From contig NZ_WNKU01000016.1 in the NCBI RefSeq assembly GCF_009720735.1, positions 1-64,000 on the forward strand: a stretch of 64,000 bases of DNA, given 5' to 3'. A program made the translations under genes and the position numbers. Positions 9,901 through 18,257 of this stretch are shown in pieces (position 1 is the stretch's first letter; each line of letters opens with the position of its first letter). The DNA is from Heliobacterium mobile. GTDB taxonomy: Bacteria > Bacillota > Desulfitobacteriia > Heliobacteriales > Heliobacteriaceae. The notes under the pieces were generated by a model, which was not told the origin of the DNA, did not search any database, and saw only the letters and a program-made list of their open reading frames with translations.

Positions 9901-12900
9901 TTACTGCGCCCATTGAAAAGGCCCAAGACGTGTCCATTCGCGTCAAGGGTTCAGCCGTTCAAGAACCGGATATGAACGATGCAGAACCGGTAACAGTGAC
10001 CTTAATGCCTGCGAAAGCCGATAAGATTTTGGTGGAAGTGCAAGATGGGCAAATCGGCTTAGCCGAAGGGAATCAGACTGTCTCTTCCGACAATACCTGG
10101 GTCCTGAAAGTAACCAACGGTACTGTCAAAGCGGATCTTTCGATTAAGGATCTAGCCTTGTCCGGCTTACCTGCAGGCCTTGTGGTGACTGCAGCTAAAG
10201 GAACTGGCGATGAGATTGTGCTTACGGTTGACGGAACCTTGGAAAAGGCCCTAACAGAGCCCGCCCAGGTGGCTGTCATCGTGAAGGCCTCCTCCCTAGA
10301 TCCGGCCACGGGGACCGATGCGGGCCCTGTCAACGTAACGATCCTACCCTCTCAAAGTTCGGTAACCGTCACAGCGATCGATGCGACGATGAAGTTCGAT
10401 GTGGGCAATCAAAACCTATCGAGCGACCGGCAGTGGATCCTCTCTATCAGCGGAGCTTCGCTTAAACCGGATGTATCGGCCGCCGATATTCTCTTCCAAG
10501 GGCTACCGTCAGGTTTTATCCCTACCGTTCGTCCAGGCAGTGCGGATCAAATTATCATTGAGCTTCAAGGAGCGGCAACTGCTCCCCAAGATCAAGGAGC
10601 TGTCATATCGGTAACCCTTTTGGGAAGCGCTTTTTCCAAGCCGGGATTGCCAAAGGCCGCACCGGTTACGGTGACGATTGTACCGAGTGATCCTGTTCCG
10701 CCGCCTCCTCCGCCGCCAACTACGGATCAGAATGCCCCGGTTTATACAAAGGCTATCATCAGCAATAGCAATCAGACGATTGCCCTGGCCTTTGACGAAC
10801 CGATTTTTGCGGTCAGTCCGAATACATTGAGAAACGCCATCACCGTAGCCGAAGACGGCACGAACTTCTATCCGCTTTATACTGGTGACAATGTGTCTGT
10901 AGAAGCGAATCGTCTAGTGATTCATTTCTCTCTTTCCCGTAAGGGTAGCTTTAATAAAATCAAGGTTACTGCAGGAACGGTAAAAGACGCTTCCAATAAC
11001 GTGCTGAATCAGGAAATTTGCACGGAAGCTATACGGGCTTACCCCATGGTTAGACAGGCGAGGTTTGAGCATGACACGGGTTACCTGGTTCTTGAAGGGT
11101 CTGATTTAGTACAGCTTGACGGGAGTCACAACGATATTGACCCGACAAAACTGGTTATAAGCGATGACACGACGAGTTATACCCTTACCGGTGCGACTAT
11201 AGGCGCGGAAATCGCAGATAGCTGCAAAGCCATTGTCTATGTTGACGCTTCGATCGATCGAGAATATCTGAATAACATCTTGGACGAAAACGTTGATGTA
11301 TGGAGTAGTGTGAATCCTTTCAAATTAACCCTATTACAGGGATGGAACGGCGAAAAATCCGTTATTGGTACCGTTCCATTGGGCGTAGTCAATTATCCAC
11401 AGAAAGTGTTGACACTCGAACCTCACACCTTAGTCGAAGGGTATCAAGCAGTAGATAACGGCTTCAAAGATATTTTTGTCTTCGATGGCTCCAATCGTCT
11501 TAACACCGGTGCCACCATCGTATCGTTAAAAGACAACTGCGGAAATACACCTACTCCCACGGTGAATTATCATTACGATGGTGAAACCCAGGAGAAAAAA
11601 ATTCGGTTACAAGAAGGGTTGGTTGCTGAGAAAAGCCCTTATACGGTTACGTTTACGACAAATACGGACACCTTATCAACCCAGTTAATCGTCGAACAAG
11701 TTTTAATCGATGATCAGGTTTTAGCTTCTCATTATACAGACAGCTCACCACTGACACTTACTTTCACAATCATAGGGAACTCTACCTTCAGTCCTGAAAT
11801 AGAGGAGCATCCCGATGAATATGTGTATATCCAATCCGAACCCTTGTCGGTACAAGCGGCGATGATCTCGGAAAATAAAAAGAAGCTTACGTTATTGCTG
11901 GTCGGCGATGCAAATGCCAATTTTGATGTAAATTTCAGTGGTGGCGCTTGGAGCGCGATGTCTTCATTCAGTAAAAGTTTTTACGTTAGCAACTCGCCGT
12001 TTACGTTTGATTTCGCAACAGGAAAAATCACGAAATATAGTTCAGTCGGAGGTGTTAATGCAATCATTCCGCCTAGAATCGGGGGAGTGAATGTTACAGC
12101 GATCGGTGATAATGCCTTTGAAAATACGATGATTACCAGCGTAGTTATTCCCAGTAGTGTTACTACCATCGGTGCTCAGGCTTTCAAAAGGAACTATTTG
12201 ACTTCAATCATTATCCCTGAAAGTATCACTTTAATAGGTGATATGGCATTCCAAGACAACCAATTGACAACCATCACGATTGGACCCGGTGTAAGCGTGG
12301 GGTATAACCTACTCACAGGTATTAACAATAAATTCCGCGATGCCTATGTCGCAGGGGGGGCGGGAACTTACAAAGGGACGCAAACAGGCGATTGGACAAA
12401 AGACGAGGACTCAGTCCCACTATCTTCTCTAACGGCAGGGAGTACAGTTAATTTTGCAGGTTATAGTTGGATTGTCTTAAACCCCAACACTGGTTATCTG
12501 CTTATGAAAAATGCGTATGGTAACGACAGGCCATTTTCAGATTCGCTCAAAAACACCTTTGATCCATACGACCCAAACAATATCGCATACTATTTAAATA
12601 ATAATTTCTACAGTGAATTACCCAGCGGATCTAGAGCCTTAATTCAACCACATACTTGGGCTATTGGTGAACAAGAGAATGAGTCTTCAGCGTCCATCAT
12701 CTGTCGAGTTGGTTTGATTAGTTACGATGAATACAAAAACATATATCACAGTATCATCAGCGATTTGACAAGTGATGTGTTTTACTGGACCCGTACTCCT
12801 GTTCCGCCCAGTCTCGCTAATTTAGAACCAGGACTAGTCAGGGGTGTGTATAGCGATGGCACATTGCCTTGGCGATATGCAACAGAATCTTCAACTGTTC

Positions 12901-13325
12901 GTCCGGCTTTGTTTATAAATCCCTGCGTACTGGTTGTGAATAATTGTGTCATTGTACCGGCGAACATTAGTGCACCTGCTTTTGCCGATACTTACCCAAA
13001 AGTCGGAGCAGATCAAGGATCTGGCAGTAAACAGGTAGAGATACGTGTTCAGGCAGATGCAGGCGGAACGGTATATTATGTGGTCGTAGCCAATGATGCT
13101 GCTCCCCCAACAGTTGAGCAGGTGTTGTCTGGTAAAGACAGTTTCGGTATACCCGCACTAGATTATGGATTCCTAACCATTGCAGAAAATGAAGAAGTGG
13201 GTTTTGTTACTCGATTGCTTCCGGCTGACAACACCGATTACGACGTTTATGTGGTTGTACAAAACGTAGATGGCAACACCACTGATCCGAAAAAGGTAGA
13301 TGTCAAAACGCCGATGCCGAACTGA
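6993..13325 (+). CDS. Giant SLH/FecR surface protein with six-fold repeat, BspA-like repeats and DUF6273-like end
   Basis: I choose GTG 6993, seven bases after AGGAGG (6980-6985). An in-frame ATG at 6909 has no good ribosome site and would add 28 residues before the signal peptide. The 2,110-residue product has a signal peptide, then three SLH domains (about 43-93, 107-155, 169-219) for binding the wall polymer. A FecR-like region follows (about 255-460) and a Pro/Gly-rich linker. Six repeats of about 105-112 residues come next (about 566-1236), then a VPPPPPPP linker and an SbsA-type Ig domain. Near the C-terminus are BspA-type leucine-rich repeats (IGDNAFENT, IGAQAFKRN, IGDMAFQDN) and a DUF6273-like domain. 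The SLH-FecR start is shared with the 21498-24389 protein. It is the likely dominant surface protein of this end; ligand unknown. Confidence 0.85.
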   Translation: MIHAQLIQRRSLYSSLCLLIVLVLIGLMVLPMSASAADPPVPYKDIPLGNSLYPVVRYLSDRNILHGYPDGAFHPELPLTRGQMAQIAATLLRQSGRLPAGGEERPFTDVPPGYWAHSAIAAMKQAGVMEGFQDGDFQPEATLTRAQAVAVMIRLEPVSPSVVPTTAIGDVPASHWASRPVQMAVAAGLFSPQGAGHAFMPDEPALRGQIAQALAKLLTVAPTLRQQPLAMKLIPQGQALLRRKGHDAAVPAQEPLTVTGGDAVEVISGEARLECEDGSSLLLTTGTKITITEARGRSYIVKGGRPSVTIDRLVLQMPVGDLFFSVAELLKASANTTAPAPTKTALRGQTYWASSRILPEMLLALDGEPNPAESAAKSDEWWRTAEQDSSRLEMNTPWGVASVQGTSGETYAMADGTGGTRCLEGSIQNVSKSGGIATVIGGQETLVPANAPPSPPAPLSPAAVASFFNQQSFFTEAANQIGQNAPEPIAPAGPLTPAPTVALPGVPPAPPGPAPQAQVIQQAIQGLSSPGTPAGPQSPGNTPGQGQGNPGGGGGTSTPDISASPVNVEAQLKDGNTEAQSTTRWTVDISGTTLKDRFSEEQISVSGLPDGFSLTARKASDKTIEFALIGQTAQPVQTALDFTVTIQKSAFNRSPKGDGLPVKLRLKPFQRVVSVRVVTGTVKIRNEDNSPDPSANQWALAIESGTLKSDLSMDDVAVEGLPEGLNWQMRQGSAGTIKITVTGEATESFYTPLSVTLTVKGSALLEPNMEDAKPVTVMIVPTVLKVGASAKTDTVYITETGKVASKRNQWIFTLDNGTVKSTLSKSDVSIDGLPAGLTATVSKGNGNELAITLSGTMAAVPTERLPVTVTVLKSAFLGKNYIDADPITVAIEPLPDRIRVNAETSMVQMAPGNLTVDKTNNRWLLAVDFGTVRSSVSNDDLDVEGLPEGLTVTAVKGSGNRIIVTVTGTLTAPIEKAQDVSIRVKGSAVQEPDMNDAEPVTVTLMPAKADKILVEVQDGQIGLAEGNQTVSSDNTWVLKVTNGTVKADLSIKDLALSGLPAGLVVTAAKGTGDEIVLTVDGTLEKALTEPAQVAVIVKASSLDPATGTDAGPVNVTILPSQSSVTVTAIDATMKFDVGNQNLSSDRQWILSISGASLKPDVSAADILFQGLPSGFIPTVRPGSADQIIIELQGAATAPQDQGAVISVTLLGSAFSKPGLPKAAPVTVTIVPSDPVPPPPPPPTTDQNAPVYTKAIISNSNQTIALAFDEPIFAVSPNTLRNAITVAEDGTNFYPLYTGDNVSVEANRLVIHFSLSRKGSFNKIKVTAGTVKDASNNVLNQEICTEAIRAYPMVRQARFEHDTGYLVLEGSDLVQLDGSHNDIDPTKLVISDDTTSYTLTGATIGAEIADSCKAIVYVDASIDREYLNNILDENVDVWSSVNPFKLTLLQGWNGEKSVIGTVPLGVVNYPQKVLTLEPHTLVEGYQAVDNGFKDIFVFDGSNRLNTGATIVSLKDNCGNTPTPTVNYHYDGETQEKKIRLQEGLVAEKSPYTVTFTTNTDTLSTQLIVEQVLIDDQVLASHYTDSSPLTLTFTIIGNSTFSPEIEEHPDEYVYIQSEPLSVQAAMISENKKKLTLLLVGDANANFDVNFSGGAWSAMSSFSKSFYVSNSPFTFDFATGKITKYSSVGGVNAIIPPRIGGVNVTAIGDNAFENTMITSVVIPSSVTTIGAQAFKRNYLTSIIIPESITLIGDMAFQDNQLTTITIGPGVSVGYNLLTGINNKFRDAYVAGGAGTYKGTQTGDWTKDEDSVPLSSLTAGSTVNFAGYSWIVLNPNTGYLLMKNAYGNDRPFSDSLKNTFDPYDPNNIAYYLNNNFYSELPSGSRALIQPHTWAIGEQENESSASIICRVGLISYDEYKNIYHSIISDLTSDVFYWTRTPVPPSLANLEPGLVRGVYSDGTLPWRYATESSTVRPALFINPCVLVVNNCVIVPANISAPAFADTYPKVGADQGSGSKQVEIRVQADAGGTVYYVVVANDAAPPTVEQVLSGKDSFGIPALDYGFLTIAENEEVGFVTRLLPADNTDYDVYVVVQNVDGNTTDPKKVDVKTPMPN
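8688..10690 (+). repeat. Six-copy protein repeat (about 330 bp per unit) inside the giant SLH gene
   Basis: Each unit encodes W.L.I..GT.K..LS..D....GLP.G, then T.SG or V.GT, then K.SA....P....PV.V. The units are diverged at nucleotide level, unlike the 261-bp array at 43-825, so this is an old amplification. I cannot assign the repeat to a named family. Confidence 0.75.
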
Positions 13326-13430
13326 CGCCTATACGGTGGATAAGGCCGATTTGCTCGGTTAGTAACGATAACTTGAACAACGTCACAGAAAAGTTGATTC
13401 TAAGGAAAGATCGTTTGAAGCATTTACACA

Positions 13431-13477
13431 AGAACCCCCGGCATGACTGTTTCTTGTCGTACCGGGGGTTCTTTTTA
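13431..13477 (+). terminator. Rho-independent terminator after the giant SLH gene
   Basis: An 11-bp perfect stem AGAACCCCCGG (13431-13441) pairs with 13462-13472 and is followed by TTTTTATT. It also lies about 20 bp downstream of the minus-strand mini-ORF at 13495-13542. Confidence 0.9.
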
Positions 13478-13494
13478 TTAAGATACTTCGATAA

Positions 13495-13542
13495 TCAATC
13501 CGCTTTTCTTCGCACCATGCTTTTGCGGTCATACCGGGTCAC
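13495..13542 (-). other. Orphan 15-codon start cassette (possible severed gene 5' end)
   Basis: On the minus strand, AAAGGGAGG is followed eight bases later by a GTG and 15 codons reading MTRYDRKSMVRRKAD, then a stop. The ribosome site is as good as those of the large genes around it. The peptide looks like the basic n-region of a signal peptide that is cut off before its hydrophobic core. Just beyond is the stem-loop 13431-13472. It sits on the same strand as the beheaded surface gene at 13819-17325, but downstream of it. It may be a relic, a leader peptide or part of an expression site. The rest of the 13326-13818 gap holds two terminators and AT-rich sequence with no other gene. Confidence 0.4.
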
Positions 13543-13767
13543 GATACATACCTCCCTTTCACTACTTGTGATGGAGATATTCTTTCATGCTTTCAGCTAA
13601 CTATAAGCCTAAGTCGATAAAAGGAAATATGAAAAAGACAATGCGCTTGTTAAAACGTGTTACCATGAGTTATACAAAACTCTTCTACCATGGCAGATAG
13701 GTCTCATACCTGCGATTGGTTAAAATGAGTGGATTTTTTCCTTTTTAGGATATTGTTAAGAGGTAAG

Positions 13768-13801
13768 AAAACACCCTCAGTGTTACGACTGAGGGTGTTT
13801 T
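13768..13801 (-). terminator. Terminator of the minus-strand S-layer-type gene
   Basis: A 13-bp perfect inverted repeat (13768-13780 with 13789-13801) lies 18 bp past the stop codon at 13819. On the minus strand it ends in a short T-run. Confidence 0.85.
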
Positions 13802-13818
13802 GTGAAGAATACTGAGAC

Positions 13819-16800
13819 TTACTCAGTTACAGTAGCCGTGTACGTAGATTTGGCACGGATAGCCTTGTTTCCGGATGCGTCGGCGATAACTTCATTTGTG
13901 CCGTCAGTGCCTGCTGTAGCGTCAGCGTCAAATGCACCCGCTGTAACCGTGAAGACGGTAGTCGCATCAATAGCAGGAGATCCACCTAAGACAATGGATA
14001 CTTCTTTCTTATCCGAGGATAAGGTAGCGTCAGTTGTAGGAATGGAACCGTTGGTGCTGGAAGCATCGACAGAATACTTTCCAAAGATCATTCGAGCCAC
14101 ATCGGTAGCGTTAGTAGCGGAATCGATATTTACTGCTTCACTGAACACCAAGGTAAGTTTCTTGTCTGAGATATCGTATTTCAAATTTGCTAAGGTAGGT
14201 GCGGTTGTATCAGCGTACGCTAAAGTTACACCGGTGCTATCTGCCGCAGCAGTACCCCATACGTTAACGAGGTCACCATCTCCACCGGAGAATTTAACGT
14301 TAGCTGCTGTAAGGTCGCTTGCATTAGCACTTCCATTCAGAGTAACAGTTAATACTTTACCGTTGATGGAAACCGACTTAACTTGGTCGTTGTGTCCATT
14401 AATGTTGATTTCGTTATTAAGATCGGCTGCAACCTTACCCGTCTTAATGTAAACATTTTGGCTCGTGGTGATTGTCAATGTATCGTCTACACCGACAACT
14501 CCATCGCCATTTGTATCTGCATAGACAACGGAACTAATGGTAGGTGCACTGTTACCGGATACTGTCATGGCGTTGGTGGTTTGATCAGCGCCGCTTGCTA
14601 AAGCGTTGTTTGCATAGTCTGTGACAGTTGTCGGGAATGTAATCGTGTCACCTACTGCAATGGTGGAAGTGGAACCGACCGTAATGGTTAGCGTGGTGCT
14701 ATCATCAGACAATGAGTAGGTACTATTTCCAAGAGTATGGCTGTTGCTTACAGTCAGGTTGGACAATGTGAAAGTACCCGGTAATTTAATTGGCTCGTTG
14801 AATGTTATCGCTATGGTATCACCCGCGGAGACAGTGCCGGAAGCATCTTTGTCTGTTAAGACAAGGGCTTGCGTAGCGCTCAGTGTGGTTGAGTCAGCGG
14901 CAGCAGTAATTACTTCCGCTGTGGTAATATCTCCTGACTTACCAGTAGCCGTCTTAATTCCTGAGGTCTTCAAACTATAGGAAGAAGAAACCGTTAACGG
15001 ATTTTTGAGATACAGCGTTGCCACAGTATTAGTTGCGTTCATGACAACCTTATTAATCTCAACTTTGCTTAAGGGGTTGGCGGTTAAGTAGAGATCATAA
15101 TTTCCTTTCACTGTGGCAGTAGCAGGATCTACGGCTACCGCGCCTGAGCCGTTTTTGAACTCTACATTGATATAACCTAAGCTATCGGTAGTATTGTCAC
15201 CATCGATGGTTGTAGCAGAAGTAACATCAGCGGCGTTAGAAATGGTCACTACTGTCATTTTTGCTGACTGATCTACCGTTGTAGCAGTAGTGTTTGCGTC
15301 TTTGAAGCCTCCAGCAAGAATATTTACGTAAATATCTTTCGAGGCAGCAACCGCGGCGTCTAAAGAGTCATCAAGGTTATGGGTACCTGTTGCATCGGTA
15401 TCTTTTACATATATCGTAGTAACTTCTGAGTTTCCTGTAGCGGGCGTGGCACCAGTAGCATCCGATACAAAGTAACCAGCGGTGCCATCAATAGCGTGAT
15501 CGTCAGTTCCAGATAATGTATCTGTATCTGCGAAGGTAGCAATCTTGGTGTCAGGGGTTGTGCCCGTTGTCTGAAGACCGGCGATTCCGTTATCGTCCTT
15601 GTAGAATTCTATGCTGGCTTTAGTAAAGTCGGCAATGTTATTTCTAACTTTTTCATTAAAGGTAAATTCAACAACGTCGGTATCTTTATTAAATTTGACC
15701 GCTGTTAAAGTTGGAGCCGTTGTATCTTTAATGTAGGAAGTTCCGACTACTAAAGTTGCGCTTGAGGAAGCAGCTACGTTGGAATTTGGTGTAGCATCGG
15801 TATCTTTAACAGTACCCGCAGCGACAGAAGCGGTTAAGGTACCAAGACGAAGTTGTGTCTCAACGGCTTGAGCTTTTGCGTCAGATAGCTTAAAGGACAA
15901 GTCGGTGCTGTCTCCCGTATTATTAAACACGAGATTTGCATCTTGGATGTCCACACCGCCAAGCATGAACTTACTGCCCGCAAAGGTCGTGATTTCTGAG
16001 ACATCAATCGTTTTACTGAACTTGTAAACGGCAGTATTGGTATTTTCATCATAGGTAACCGCTGAGAGGATCGGTCCAGTAACGATTGTCGGTGTTGTTG
16101 TTGTCAAAGCAGTTGTGTTCGCACCATCAGTAAAGGCACCGTCAGCTAATACAATTTGTGGGGTAGCCCCTAGTGCATTGATGCTGTTTAATGTGGCCGC
16201 TTCTACAGTAAATGTTACAGTACTGGTTCCTGCAATAGCCGTGCTCGTTCCCGAACCGTCATAGTCGGTTGCTTTTAACAGCACTTTTTGAGAACCAACT
16301 TGGAAATAGACTTTGTCATCTGCTGGAGCTGCGCCTGTAGTTGCCTTATCAAAGACAAGGGTTACTGCACCGCTTGCGTTGTTGAAAGATGAGGACAACA
16401 ATGCAGGTGCGCTGGAATCAGGGGTTAATGTACCTGTAAATTCAGTCGGGGAAGAGGCAATAATCGTATTCGCAGAAGTAGCCTTATCATCTACACCTGT
16501 TGCATAGAAAATATATCCGCCGTTGGAGAGTCCACCGAGCGGGTACCCATTTACGCTGGCACCTGCAGAAATGATAAACTTAATCTGAGTTTTCTCGGTG
16601 TTTGCAAAGGCTGCTACTGCATTGAGGTCACTCGCTCCTGATGTAGTAACAAAACTGTTCGAGATACCGTTCGTTTTATTGTACAGAGCGTATTTTGATG
16701 TAACAGTCAATGCGGAATCGGCAACGGGTTCACTGAACGTAACCAGAAGGGTCTTGTTATTCAGGGCTTGAACGCTTTTAATAGTAGGTTTGACCTTATC

Positions 16801-17325
16801 TACTAAGGTTACCTTTGCTTGAGTAGCTGCATTTCCGCTAAGATCCTTAGCATCAATGGTTAGGGTTTGATCTGCACCGGCTACCTCGTTAAGAGATACT
16901 TGATAGGTGTTGTCTTGACCGGTTACCGCGGTAACTTTCAGTTCGGCGGTACCCTGTTTAACGACGATGCTATTTGCATCTACGCCACTGCCACCGACTT
17001 CGTCAGCTACAGTGAATGTAAAGACTTGCTTATCCGCAGTTACATCTACGGATGCCACTGTAGTGATCACAGGGGCAATCTTTTCAGCAACTTTTGTGAT
17101 ATTTAGATCGATCGATTTTGTGGCAGTTTTGCCGTTCAGCGAAGCAGTCGCGGTGACTTTAATTGTACCTTCTGCTTTAGCTGAAACAACGCCGGTAACG
17201 GGATCCACCGTCGCAACGGCATCATTGTTACCGGCGTATGTAATCGTGGCTCCTTGTGTAGCCGTCGCAGTTACAGTTGCTGTTTCTCCAACCTTGATAT
17301 TGGTAGAAGTGGCAGTAATCGACGT
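13819..17325 (-). CDS. 5'-truncated S-layer/SbsA-type multidomain surface protein (pseudogene or silent cassette)
   Basis: The frame is open for about 1,169 codons but begins abruptly. Two in-frame stops, at 17334 and 17328, precede codon 17325, and there is no start codon with a ribosome site and no signal peptide. The first possible start, GTG at 17208, falls inside a Big_2 domain and has no Shine-Dalgarno. The product begins at that Big_2 fold (STNIKVGETATVTATA), then runs through an Ig-like domain and many SbsA-type Ig domains with the LxVTFSEPV / FNEPI signature. Calcium-loop-like motifs such as DTNGDGVVGVDD suggest calcium-dependent folding. The rest of the frame is intact over 3.5 kb, which argues for recent damage or for selection as a donor cassette. 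Three recombinase genes start 42 bp upstream of the break. Confidence 0.75.
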   Translation of the reverse strand, partial: TSITATSTNIKVGETATVTATATQGATITYAGNNDAVATVDPVTGVVSAKAEGTIKVTATASLNGKTATKSIDLNITKVAEKIAPVITTVASVDVTADKQVFTFTVADEVGGSGVDANSIVVKQGTAELKVTAVTGQDNTYQVSLNEVAGADQTLTIDAKDLSGNAATQAKVTLVDKVKPTIKSVQALNNKTLLVTFSEPVADSALTVTSKYALYNKTNGISNSFVTTSGASDLNAVAAFANTEKTQIKFIISAGASVNGYPLGGLSNGGYIFYATGVDDKATSANTIIASSPTEFTGTLTPDSSAPALLSSSFNNASGAVTLVFDKATTGAAPADDKVYFQVGSQKVLLKATDYDGSGTSTAIAGTSTVTFTVEAATLNSINALGATPQIVLADGAFTDGANTTALTTTTPTIVTGPILSAVTYDENTNTAVYKFSKTIDVSEITTFAGSKFMLGGVDIQDANLVFNNTGDSTDLSFKLSDAKAQAVETQLRLGTLTASVAAGTVKDTDATPNSNVAASSSATLVVGTSYIKDTTAPTLTAVKFNKDTDVVEFTFNEKVRNNIADFTKASIEFYKDDNGIAGLQTTGTTPDTKIATFADTDTLSGTDDHAIDGTAGYFVSDATGATPATGNSEVTTIYVKDTDATGTHNLDDSLDAAVAASKDIYVNILAGGFKDANTTATTVDQSAKMTVVTISNAADVTSATTIDGDNTTDSLGYINVEFKNGSGAVAVDPATATVKGNYDLYLTANPLSKVEINKVVMNATNTVATLYLKNPLTVSSSYSLKTSGIKTATGKSGDITTAEVITAAADSTTLSATQALVLTDKDASGTVSAGDTIAITFNEPIKLPGTFTLSNLTVSNSHTLGNSTYSLSDDSTTLTITVGSTSTIAVGDTITFPTTVTDYANNALASGADQTTNAMTVSGNSAPTISSVVYADTNGDGVVGVDDTLTITTSQNVYIKTGKVAADLNNEININGHNDQVKSVSINGKVLTVTLNGSANASDLTAANVKFSGGDGDLVNVWGTAAADSTGVTLAYADTTAPTLANLKYDISDKKLTLVFSEAVNIDSATNATDVARMIFGKYSVDASSTNGSIPTTDATLSSDKKEVSIVLGGSPAIDATTVFTVTAGAFDADATAGTDGTNEVIADASGNKAIRAKSTYTATVTE

Positions 17326-17366
17326 TTATTGTCATTTTTTCAAACCAAAAAAAACCAATCATGGGT

Positions 17367-18257
17367 CTAAATTTTGGCAATCAGCTTCGTCAGGTCGTCA
17401 ACGGTGCGGTGAACGTAGATCGATGTCGTATCCATGCTCTCATGGCCGAGCAAATCGCAGACATAGTTCATCTTTACACCGCTTTGGATCAGGTGGGTGG
17501 CGAAACTGTGCCGTAAACTGTGGGTGCTGATGGATTCCGAAAGGCCCGCTTGGCGGACATATTTTTTGATGATGTGGGCGATTCGAAAATTGGTGAGCGG
17601 GTTACCGCGGTTGGAACTGAACAGGTAGGGCGAGGGGTCGCTCCGGTTTTCTAAATAGTCTTTCAAATAGACTTGCAATTGCGGATGAATAGGGAGGCAG
17701 CGATCTTTTTGGCCTTTCCCTTGCCGGATAAATAAGCGGTCGTACTGCGGGCTGATGTCAAAAACCTGGAGCCTGGCTAATTCGCTCGCACGGAGGCCTG
17801 TATAGTAGAGCGTTTGAATGAGGATCATGTCCCGCTGGCCGCTCCGGTGGTTGAGGTTGACGGCGGCGAAAAGTTTTTCGAGTTCCCGCGGGCAAAGCGA
17901 CTTCGGCGGCCGTTCGGGCAAGCGTGGCGGCTCAATTGACTGGAGCGGGTTCTTGACGATCAGCCCTTCCGCCAGGGCATACGCAAAAAAAGCTCGCAGA
18001 TCTTTAATAAACGAAACGAGGGTCGTCCGTTCACACTGGCACTCTTTCGATAAGTAGGCGATAAAGCGGCGGATATGGAGGGTTTGCACGTCCGATAGGG
18101 AAGGATCGGACCCCGAAAAGTAAGTCCCTTTGAGAAACCGGTGCAGCCGGTTTAAGCTGTATTGATATTTACGGACACTGTTCGGACTCAGGCGCCGCTC
18201 ATAGGCCAGGTAGCGCCCGTAGGCTTCGATCTGGTCTTGCAGCCGCGGAGTGCTCAT
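17367..18257 (-). CDS. Tyrosine recombinase, third of the trio
   Basis: I start at ATG 18257, whose ATGA overlaps the stop of the preceding recombinase; an upstream in-frame ATG at 18287 would add ten residues. The 296-residue product is a phage-integrase-family enzyme that cuts and rejoins DNA at a specific site through a covalent tyrosine link. An N-terminal SAM-like core-binding domain (about 5-95) precedes the catalytic domain. The active residues are all present: R155 (YTGLR), K184 (QGKGQK), H246 and R249 (HSLRH), H272 (LLGH) and nucleophile Y281 (SIYVH). It resembles the first recombinase of the trio more than the second, with identical spacing of the last four residues. Translation is likely coupled to the second gene. 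Confidence 0.85.
   Translation of the reverse strand: MSTPRLQDQIEAYGRYLAYERRLSPNSVRKYQYSLNRLHRFLKGTYFSGSDPSLSDVQTLHIRRFIAYLSKECQCERTTLVSFIKDLRAFFAYALAEGLIVKNPLQSIEPPRLPERPPKSLCPRELEKLFAAVNLNHRSGQRDMILIQTLYYTGLRASELARLQVFDISPQYDRLFIRQGKGQKDRCLPIHPQLQVYLKDYLENRSDPSPYLFSSNRGNPLTNFRIAHIIKKYVRQAGLSESISTHSLRHSFATHLIQSGVKMNYVCDLLGHESMDTTSIYVHRTVDDLTKLIAKI

Noticed and set aside
13373-13600. Plus-strand ORF of 75 codons after the giant SLH gene
   Set aside because: It spans the terminator at 13431-13477, has no ribosome site and an odd composition.
17208-17208. GTG 17208 as the true start of the S-layer-type gene
   Set aside because: It is in the middle of a Big_2 domain, has no Shine-Dalgarno and would give no signal peptide.
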